This document shows positions 57,631 to 64,000 of a stretch of 64,000 nucleotides of DNA, in pieces (positions within the stretch are counted from its first letter, which is position 1; each line of letters starts with the position of its first letter). Below the pieces are notes generated by a model that saw only the letters and a list, made by a program, of their open reading frames with translations, had not been told where the DNA came from and ran no database searches. The DNA is from Gammaproteobacteria bacterium. GTDB taxonomy: Bacteria > Pseudomonadota > Gammaproteobacteria > JAABTG01. The translations under genes were made by a program, and so were the position numbers. Location: positions 2,561,549-2,625,548 of the forward strand of contig JAXHLS010000002.1 of the NCBI GenBank assembly GCA_034522055.1, written 5' to 3'.

Positions 57631-58617
57631 ATGGAAAGGCTCTCTTTTACCAATACCCTTGCCCTGCGCGGCTTCCGCAAGGCTCTGGACCTGGCCCTGC
57701 GGGACCCGGGACGCCGGCGTCTGTCTGTCCTGGTCTACCACCGGGTGTTGAATGCCCCTGATTCCATTTACGCCGGGGATGTGGATGCCGCCACCTTCCG
57801 GTGGCAGATGGGCCTGGTAAAGGAATATCTGAACCCCTTGCCCCTGCCCGAGGCCGTGGAGCGGTTGGCCCAGGGCACCCTTCCCCCACGGGCGGTGAGC
57901 ATCACCTTCGATGACGGCTACGCCGACAACCACGCCCTTGCCCTGCCGATCCTGCAGGACCTTGGGCTGCACGCCACATTCTTCATCGCCACGGACTTCC
58001 TCAATGGCGGCATCATGTTCAACGACGCCATCGCCGAAAGTGTGTGGGCCATGGCGGGGGAGCGCCTGGACCTGCGAGCCCTCGGGTTGGGCGAGTATCC
58101 CCTCGACACCGAGAAGGCCCGCCAGGAGACCGCTTGCATCATCATCAAGCAGTTGAAGCACCTGGACCGGGCCGAGCGGGACCGGCAGGTGGAGGCCATC
58201 GTCACCCGCTCCCGGGCCCGTCCCCCGTCTCTTATGATGACCGATGCCCAAGTGCGTGCCCTGGCCGCCGCGGGCATGGAGGTGGCCTGCCATACCAAGA
58301 GCCACCCCATCCTGAAAAAACTGCAACTGTCCGAGGCTGAGGCCGAGATCGCCGGCGCTCGGGAGGTGCTGGAGGGGGTCATCGGTGAAAAGGTGCGCCT
58401 GTTCGCGTATCCCAACGGGATTCCCGGTTACGATTATGAGCAGGTGCATGTGGACCTGATCCGGCGCCTGGGATTTATGGCGGCCGCCTCCACCCGCTGG
58501 GGCGTGGCCGACCGCAACACCGACCGCTTCCAACTCCCGCGGTTCACTCCGTGGGACCGCACCCCGACAAGGTTCATGTACCACATGGTACAGAACTACT
58601 TTCGCCTGGTGGAGTGA
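57631..58617 (+). CDS. Polysaccharide deacetylase family protein
   Basis: A 328-residue protein with the NodB signature SITFDDGYADNHALALPILQ and HATFFIATDFL, then a long insert and MEVACHTKSHPIL with the metal-binding histidines, and RLFAYPNG. It differs from the deacetylase at 40550 and resembles the XrtA-linked deacetylase group with an insert. The ATG at 57631 is used; the frame is open further upstream but overlaps the ligase gene. Confidence 0.87.
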   Translation: MERLSFTNTLALRGFRKALDLALRDPGRRRLSVLVYHRVLNAPDSIYAGDVDAATFRWQMGLVKEYLNPLPLPEAVERLAQGTLPPRAVSITFDDGYADNHALALPILQDLGLHATFFIATDFLNGGIMFNDAIAESVWAMAGERLDLRALGLGEYPLDTEKARQETACIIIKQLKHLDRAERDRQVEAIVTRSRARPPSLMMTDAQVRALAAAGMEVACHTKSHPILKKLQLSEAEAEIAGAREVLEGVIGEKVRLFAYPNGIPGYDYEQVHVDLIRRLGFMAAASTRWGVADRNTDRFQLPRFTPWDRTPTRFMYHMVQNYFRLVE

Positions 58618-58785
58618 TGAGGCGACAGATTGATGATTAGCGCCAAAGCTAGTTGGGGACCATCCCGCTTTATCCCTGCTCCATTCTCTAATTGGGGGTT
58701 TGACGCCGGCGCCCACGGGACCCGGGAGCACGGTATGATTATCAAAGATGGCGAAGCACCCCACATCCAGCGGATGGCATAGAAG

Positions 58786-59790
58786 ATGAAGCTGATCGTC
58801 CAGATTCCCTGTTTCAACGAGGAGCACACCCTGCCCCAGACCGTGGCCGACATCCCCAGGGAGATTCCAGGCATCGACCGGGTGGAGGTGCTGATCATCG
58901 ATGACGGCAGCGTGGACCGCACCACGGAGGTGGCCCGGGCGATCGGCGTGGACCACATCATCGTCAATCGGCGCAACTGGGGGCTCGCGCGGACCTTCCG
59001 GCGGGGCTTGGAGGAGTGCCTCAAGCGGGGCGCGGATATCATCGTCAACACCGACGGCGACAACCAGTACTTCGGCCAGGATATCCCCAAGCTGGTAAAG
59101 CCCATCCTGGAGGGCACTGCGGATCTGGTTATCGGCGACCGGGAGACCGGCAAGATTGCCCACTTTTCGCCTGTGAAGAAATTCCTGCAATGGCTCGGCA
59201 GCGGCATCGTGCGCAAGCTGGCGGGCATCTGGGTGCCGGACACCGTGAGCGGCTTCCGGGCCTTCTCTCGGGAGGCCGCCATCCGGCTCAACGTCGTGTC
59301 GTCCTTCAGCTACACCATCGAGACGGTCATCCAGGCCGGTAAGCGCGACATCGCCGTGACCTCCGTGCCCGTGCGCACGAACCCCAAGACTCGGGAATCA
59401 CGCCTTTTCAAGGGTATCGGCTCGTTCATCACCCGCCAAGTGAGCACCATCGTACGCATGTACGCCATGTACCAGCCGCTCAAGGTGTTTTTTGTCATTG
59501 GCACCACCCTGACAGCGCTTGGCTTGGTGCCTATCCTGCGCTTCGTCTACTTCTACTTCACCGAAGGCGGCGCGGGTCACATCCAGTCCCTGGTTCTGGG
59601 GGGCGTACTGGTACTGATGGGTTTCATCGCCTATATGGCCGGCCTGGTGGCGGACCTGATCTCCTTCAACCGCCAGTTGCTGGAGATGACCCTGGAGCGG
59701 TTGAAGCGGCAGGAGTTGGGCATGCAAGGCCCGGGCAGGGCACCGGAAACCGGCGATGAGCGCAAGGATGCGGAAGCGGGATCGCGATAG
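58786..59790 (+). CDS. Glycosyltransferase family 2 with C-terminal membrane helices
   Basis: The 334-residue GT-A enzyme opens MKLIVQIPCFNEEHTLPQTV, with LIIDDGSVDRT and the DxD-like NTDGDNQYF, and two C-terminal membrane helices (VFFVIGTTLTALGLVPILRF; SLVLGGVLVLMGFIAYMAGL). It looks like a DPM1/ArnC-type enzyme that transfers sugar to a polyprenyl phosphate. A 168-bp gap precedes it with no gene visible. Confidence 0.9.
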   Translation: MKLIVQIPCFNEEHTLPQTVADIPREIPGIDRVEVLIIDDGSVDRTTEVARAIGVDHIIVNRRNWGLARTFRRGLEECLKRGADIIVNTDGDNQYFGQDIPKLVKPILEGTADLVIGDRETGKIAHFSPVKKFLQWLGSGIVRKLAGIWVPDTVSGFRAFSREAAIRLNVVSSFSYTIETVIQAGKRDIAVTSVPVRTNPKTRESRLFKGIGSFITRQVSTIVRMYAMYQPLKVFFVIGTTLTALGLVPILRFVYFYFTEGGAGHIQSLVLGGVLVLMGFIAYMAGLVADLISFNRQLLEMTLERLKRQELGMQGPGRAPETGDERKDAEAGSR

Positions 59791-59804
59791 ATGCAGTCCC
59801 ACAT

Positions 59805-60563
59805 ATGAATCAACAACTGATTCGGATAGCGCGATGCATGGCCTCTTATCTGCCCAGTAAGAGCCTGCTTACACTACGCCACCTGAAGGACGCCCGCCTG
59901 CGGTTGCTGGGGCGTCCTCACGAGGCGGATTTCGAACCCCTCAGGAAGTTGGCCATAGCCATGCCCGTGGTCGTCGACGTTGGGGCTAACCGAGGGCAGT
60001 CGATTGAGTCATTTCGATGTGTACTCGCCAAGCCCGTGATTCACGCCTTCGAGCCCAACCCGGTTCTCTCGGATGGGTTGAAACGTCGGTATCCGGGCGT
60101 CCGGGTATACGCAGTCGGCCTCGGCAGGGCCACCGGCGAGCTGTGTCTCTTTGTTCCACGCTATGGGTATACGTTCTGGGATACCCGCGCTTCCCTCGAC
60201 TTCTCAATGGCGCGGTCTTTTCTGAAAGGCGAGCACTTTGCCTGTTTCAATGAGCGGCGCGCGGCGGTAGAGGAACTGCGTGTTCCCATCATCCGACTGG
60301 ATGATCTGGCGCTCACGCCGAATATATTGAAGATTGACGCGGAGGGCATGGAGGCCAGTGTCCTGGAAGGTGCCTTCGTCACTCTGGAATCCGAACCTGT
60401 CGTGATCACCGAAGGGTGCAGCGATGCAGTAATGCAAATATTAAGCCCCTTGGGTTATGCGCCGTACCGAGCGGAGGGCACGAAGATCGTGGCCGGCTCC
60501 GGTGGTCTCAATACCTACTTCCTCAAACATCACCACCACGAGCTGTTTCTGGATGAAGCATGA
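59805..60563 (+). CDS. FkbM family methyltransferase
   Basis: The 252-residue protein has motif I VVVDVGANRGQSIESFRCVL, HAFEPNPVLSDGL and KIDAEGMEASVLEGA, all FkbM hallmarks. FkbM methyltransferases O-methylate sugars or other small groups. It lies 14 bp after the GT2 gene, so it probably methylates the polymer. Confidence 0.92.
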   Translation: MNQQLIRIARCMASYLPSKSLLTLRHLKDARLRLLGRPHEADFEPLRKLAIAMPVVVDVGANRGQSIESFRCVLAKPVIHAFEPNPVLSDGLKRRYPGVRVYAVGLGRATGELCLFVPRYGYTFWDTRASLDFSMARSFLKGEHFACFNERRAAVEELRVPIIRLDDLALTPNILKIDAEGMEASVLEGAFVTLESEPVVITEGCSDAVMQILSPLGYAPYRAEGTKIVAGSGGLNTYFLKHHHHELFLDEA

Positions 60564-60602
60564 GTAGCCCACTCCAGCAACCTGCTTCAGGTGTTTATAC
60601 AG

Positions 60603-61706
60603 ATGGATAACGTGCTGGTTATCGGCCCGGTTTTGCCGTTTCGTGGTGGAATTGCGCAACATAGCACTCTGTTGGCGCGGGCCCTTGCGGACCAGGGCGA
60701 ATGCCGCATCCTGTCGTTTAAACGGCTCTATCCCCTGTGGCTCTTTCCCGGCGAAAGCGACCGTGATGCGGAATACAATAATTATCATGAACCACACACG
60801 GATTACCTACTGGATTCGATTAATCCGCTGACTTGGCGAAAGGCTGTGGCCGTGGTCCGCAGCCAACGGCCTGACTTCGTTCTCATACCCTGGTGGACCT
60901 TCTTTCTCGGCCCAATGCTAGCGTATATCGCGTGGTCCCTGCGCCGACATGGTATCGAGGTCGTGTTTTTCTGCCACAACGTCGTTGATCACGAGGCCGC
61001 TTTCTGGAAGCGTGCCCTCGCGCGACTGGTGCTGCAGCGGGGCAGCCGGTTTGTGGTTCACAGTCACTTTGAGGAAGCCCGTCTGCGGGACCTCGTGCCC
61101 GGCGCGGCGGCTGTCGTCCACCCCCATCCCATCTACGACCAATTCCCAGAGCCCACGGCCGACTTGCCGCGCCGCGCCGCTTTGGAACTGCTGTTTTACG
61201 GCTTCGTGCGCCCCTACAAGGGTCTCGACGTCCTCATTGAGGCCATGAGCCTGCTCCACGGCAGCGACATCTTCCTCACTGTGGCTGGCGAGTTCTGGGA
61301 GGGGGAACAGGAACTGCGGCGGCGTTTGGCGGCCAGCGGCCTCGATGCCAAGGTTGAGGTCATCGCCCGGTACGTCTCGGAAACGGATACTGCCAACCTT
61401 TTCCAGCGCGCGGATCTCGTGGTTCTGCCTTACCGTTCCGCGACCGGTAGCGGGGTGATCCCTATCGCCTATCGCTATGGTAAACCGGTGGTTGCGACCC
61501 GGGTCGGCGGGCTGCCGGATGTAGTGGAAGAGGGCCGCACCGGTTTTCTGGTGCCACCGGAATCCCCTGATGCGTTGGCGGAAGTCTTGTCTTCTTTATC
61601 GAGGGGGCAGCTGGAGGCGCTTCGACCGCACGTCCAAGAGTTCGCCGCGCGTTTGACCTGGCAATCTCTGGCGTCGGCAGTGCAGCGTGGGCAATCACAA
61701 CCTTGA
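60603..61706 (+). CDS. Glycosyltransferase (GT-B)
   Basis: The 367-residue enzyme begins MDNVLVIGPVLPFRGGIAQH; a GTG at 60591 would add four residues. It has FYGFVRPYKGLDVLIEAMSL and VVLPYRSATGSGVIPIAYRY, the donor-binding region of GT4 enzymes. It is the next sugar-adding step of the locus; the donor cannot be told from sequence. Confidence 0.88.
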   Translation: MDNVLVIGPVLPFRGGIAQHSTLLARALADQGECRILSFKRLYPLWLFPGESDRDAEYNNYHEPHTDYLLDSINPLTWRKAVAVVRSQRPDFVLIPWWTFFLGPMLAYIAWSLRRHGIEVVFFCHNVVDHEAAFWKRALARLVLQRGSRFVVHSHFEEARLRDLVPGAAAVVHPHPIYDQFPEPTADLPRRAALELLFYGFVRPYKGLDVLIEAMSLLHGSDIFLTVAGEFWEGEQELRRRLAASGLDAKVEVIARYVSETDTANLFQRADLVVLPYRSATGSGVIPIAYRYGKPVVATRVGGLPDVVEEGRTGFLVPPESPDALAEVLSSLSRGQLEALRPHVQEFAARLTWQSLASAVQRGQSQP

Positions 61707-61723
61707 GCAAGGAGGCGTAAGGA

Positions 61724-62572
61724 GTGCCAGAACATCCGCAGGTCAGCATCACGCTCACCCGTTATCGGGAGCCGGATTGGCTCATCTTGGAAACCCTGGA
61801 GAGCCTTGCATCCCAAGAAGGTATCGCCGCGGAAGTGCTTTTTCTCGACCAGACTCCGACGGAGGGGATACGGGAACACTGTGAACAACTCAGCCGGCCC
61901 GGTATCACCTTTGTGCACGCGACGATCCCCGCGAACAGCCTCTCATATGCGCGAAACGAGGCGATCCGGCGAGCGACCGCAGACATGCTGCTCTATATCG
62001 ATTCCGACGCTATTGCGCAGCCGGATTGGGCGGCCACCCTGCGAGATGCATTGAGCGCGGACGACGTTGGCGTGGCAGGAACGAAAATCCTACCGAAATG
62101 GCACGGGCGCCCGTTACTGATTGCCCGGTCGCGCCTGGTTCAGGATCAGTATTCCCTGTACGACTTGGGAGAGGAACAACGCGCGATTCACCGGGTGGTC
62201 GGCGCCAGTTTTGGCATCCACCGCGCTAGGCTGGGTGAGCAGGCCTATTTCGACGAAAAGCTGGGTCGCCGGGAAGGCATCCTTTTCGGCGGAGAAGAAT
62301 CCGACCTGTGCCGGCGGGCTGCAATCCTCGGCTTGAAGACCCTTTACGACGGGGGTACGCACGTCTATCACCAGATTTTGCCGGAACGTCTTCGGTACCG
62401 TTGGCTGCTCAGGCGCTTTTTTTATGCAGGGGTGGGGAGGGCACAACTCGGTGGCGCACCCAATCCGTCCAACCCTCTGGGTTTCTGGGACTACGTCGCA
62501 CTGCCGGTGGTACTGCCCTTTTACGCCGCCGGCTACCGTCATGGCAAGCGTATGAACACAAGGCAGACGTAG
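61724..62572 (+). CDS. Glycosyltransferase family 2 (GT-A)
   Basis: The 282-residue protein starts with GTG after a good GGAGGCGTAAGGA ribosome site. It has SITLTRYREPDWLILETLES, SYARNEAIRRATADMLLYID (D-x-D at YIDSD) and RREGILFGGEESDLCRRAA. These are GT-A family 2 features. It follows the previous gene by 17 bp. The 279 bp after it (62573-62851) hold no gene I can support. Confidence 0.87.
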   Translation: MPEHPQVSITLTRYREPDWLILETLESLASQEGIAAEVLFLDQTPTEGIREHCEQLSRPGITFVHATIPANSLSYARNEAIRRATADMLLYIDSDAIAQPDWAATLRDALSADDVGVAGTKILPKWHGRPLLIARSRLVQDQYSLYDLGEEQRAIHRVVGASFGIHRARLGEQAYFDEKLGRREGILFGGEESDLCRRAAILGLKTLYDGGTHVYHQILPERLRYRWLLRRFFYAGVGRAQLGGAPNPSNPLGFWDYVALPVVLPFYAAGYRHGKRMNTRQT

Positions 62573-62851
62573 TGCGCGGTTTCCGTGCCCGCCTGTTCTG
62601 GGATTGTTTCAGCAGGGCGTCAAACAGGGAGGGGCCAAATACCTCGACGGGAGGGCCCCGGACCGTCGTCTTGCAAGGACGCATGGAGGATTTCGCAGTC
62701 AGACGATTCAAGAAGTGCTCTGGCCGTGCCGCTATCGGCCAGCAGAACCCGGCCTTGGTGAAGTGGCGGCACAACGAAGACCGTCATCCCGCATCCGTAC
62801 CGCAAGGGTTGCGGGCGCGGCTGCTCGTCCGGTTCGATTAACGCCACTCAA

Positions 62852-63928
62852 ATGGAAAACGCCACGGCTACAATGTCAGATCCCCCTCCCGTCAGCGTCG
62901 TAATGGCGGTCCACAACGAGGAGCGATACGTTACCGGGGCGGTAGAGAGCATCCTCGGCCAGTCGTTCGCCGACTTCGAATTTCTTATCGTGGACGATGC
63001 CTCCACGGACGGGACCCCGGGTCTCCTTGAAGCCTTTGCCGTGCGAGACCCCAGGATCCGCATTCTGACCAATCCGACCAATCTGGGATTGACGAAATCC
63101 CTGAATGTTGCTTTGACGGCAGCGCGCGGCCACCTGGTCGCCCGGATGGACGCGGACGACTTATCGTTTCCACCGCGGTTGGAAAGACAGGTGGGGTTTC
63201 TTCAGGATAACGCCGACTATCTTTTGTGTGGGACCGGCTATCAAACCATCGACGAGAACGGCAGGGTCCAGAAGACGGACATCAGGGGTGCCACCCCTTC
63301 CTTGTTCGAATGGGACCTCTTCTTCGGACCGCCTCTGGCGCATCCGTCGGCGATGTTTCGTCGCCTCCTTCCCGATGGGCTCCCCGTTCTGTACGATGAA
63401 ACCCTGCTGACCGCCCAGGACTATGGTCTCTGGTGTACCCTCGCAAAGCGGGGCAAGGGGGTCGTCCTTCCCGAGGTCCTGGTGGGCTATCGCATGCATT
63501 CCACGAACATCTCCACCACGAAGCGCGGCAGCCAGGCCGAATTGTCGATCCGCATCGCCCGGGACTTCCTGGAATTCAAGCTTCCGGGAGTCCTCGAACG
63601 ACATCCCCAACTCCTCGCGTTTTATGCGCTGTACCACGGGCAGCTCCATACACGTCCGGAGCACGTCGCACCATCGTTCGAAGCTGTGCAGAGTCTGGCC
63701 GATGAGTTTATCCGGCGCGACTGCCTGAATGCGGCGGAGAAACGCATCGTCCGTCGCCTCGCCCTGCGCCGCCTGGTGCGCGCCTTGTTTGCGGAAGGGC
63801 AAGGCCGCCGCAGCTTCTCCGTGGTTGTCGCCACCCTGCGCGCCTTGGTCCCGCACCTGCCGGTGTTTCTTGAAGAGGGGCATGACTTTGTCCGGCGGCG
63901 GCTCGTTGGTGTACCGCGACCACGCTGA
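62852..63928 (+). CDS. Glycosyltransferase family 2 (GT-A)
   Basis: The 358-residue protein has VSVVMAVHNEERYVTGAVES, FLIVDDASTDGTPGLLEAFA and LVARMDADDLSFPPRLERQV (D-x-D), typical of family 2 enzymes, then an alpha-helical tail. The ATG at 62852 is preceded by a weak ribosome site. It continues the polysaccharide gene series towards the right end of the window. Confidence 0.9.
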   Translation: MENATATMSDPPPVSVVMAVHNEERYVTGAVESILGQSFADFEFLIVDDASTDGTPGLLEAFAVRDPRIRILTNPTNLGLTKSLNVALTAARGHLVARMDADDLSFPPRLERQVGFLQDNADYLLCGTGYQTIDENGRVQKTDIRGATPSLFEWDLFFGPPLAHPSAMFRRLLPDGLPVLYDETLLTAQDYGLWCTLAKRGKGVVLPEVLVGYRMHSTNISTTKRGSQAELSIRIARDFLEFKLPGVLERHPQLLAFYALYHGQLHTRPEHVAPSFEAVQSLADEFIRRDCLNAAEKRIVRRLALRRLVRALFAEGQGRRSFSVVVATLRALVPHLPVFLEEGHDFVRRRLVGVPRPR

Positions 63929-63937
63929 CATTGAATT

Positions 63938-64000
63938 ATGAAAACGAAAGTTGAAAAGTTTAAGGAAGGCAAGCTAGCTCGCCTCGGCACCTTTGCACCT
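63938..64000 (+). CDS. Possible start of a further gene (cut by window edge)
   Basis: From the ATG at 63938 an open frame MKTKVEKFKEGKLARLGTFA runs to the window end. It starts 10 bp after the previous gene and in the same direction, so it may be the next gene of the locus. The local base composition is more AT-rich than its neighbours. With 21 codons nothing can be said of its function. Confidence 0.35.
   Translation, partial: MKTKVEKFKEGKLARLGTFAP

Noticed and set aside
62573-62851. Possible gene between the two family 2 glycosyltransferases
   Set aside because: Open frames exist on both strands, but none has a convincing start, ribosome site or known motif.

Overview
The window looks like chromosomal DNA of a GC-rich gammaproteobacterium, probably a Chromatiales or Ectothiorhodospiraceae-like organism. 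The order recA-recX-alaS-lysC-csrA-tRNA-Ser-tRNA-Arg is the classic gammaproteobacterial arrangement. An exosortase A (XrtA) exopolysaccharide locus, an NsrR/NnrS pair and many REP-like palindromes between genes point the same way. The species cannot be named from the sequence alone.

Layout. (1) 1-5.1 kb is a defence and toxin-antitoxin island: the start of a type I-U (now I-G) CRISPR effector operon running leftward (csb1/cas7, csb2/cas5-cas6, cas3 cut by the window edge), a divergent BrnT/BrnA pair, an internally deleted WYL-family regulator and a Phd/VapC pair. (2) 5.1-18.4 kb is housekeeping: a SEC-C protein, ssb with an abnormal tail, a YajR-like transporter, uvrA, an SLC13 transporter preceded by a heptamer repeat, nsrR/nnrS, a PAS/zinc protein, a response regulator and an EAL gene broken by a transposase remnant. 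(3) 19-28.3 kb holds tadA, pncC, thpR, recA, recX, alaS, lysC, csrA and two tRNAs, with tandem repeats between them. (4) 29-64 kb is a long, nearly unidirectional XrtA/PEP-CTERM exopolysaccharide locus. It encodes an initiating sugar transferase, the PrsK/PrsR two-component system, Wza/Wzc-type export, an outer-membrane protein, deacetylases, FemAB, many glycosyltransferases, exosortase A fused to EpsI, an amidotransferase, a CapK-like ligase and a Wzy-like ligase. A second Phd/VapC pair sits inside it.

The most interesting signal lies between csb1 and brnT. Reading in the csb1 direction there are two diverged CRISPR-repeat-like hairpins exactly 70 bp apart, each followed by TCATTG. They enclose a 34-nt pseudo-spacer. 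The first 18 nt of that spacer match a site just upstream, in the csb1/brnT promoter region, at 16 of 18 positions. The two mismatches fall at positions 6 and 12, which are the bases flipped out in Cascade guide RNA, and the site is preceded by TTT, a TTN-type PAM. This is the architecture of a Cre-type guide (CreR or CreA): a crRNA-like RNA that directs Cascade to repress a promoter without cleavage. Here it would act on its own cas operon and perhaps on the BrnT toxin promoter. Other items worth checking are an SSB whose terminal DDDIPF is followed by 37 extra residues, and a glycosyltransferase carrying about 55 residues encoded by palindromic repeats.
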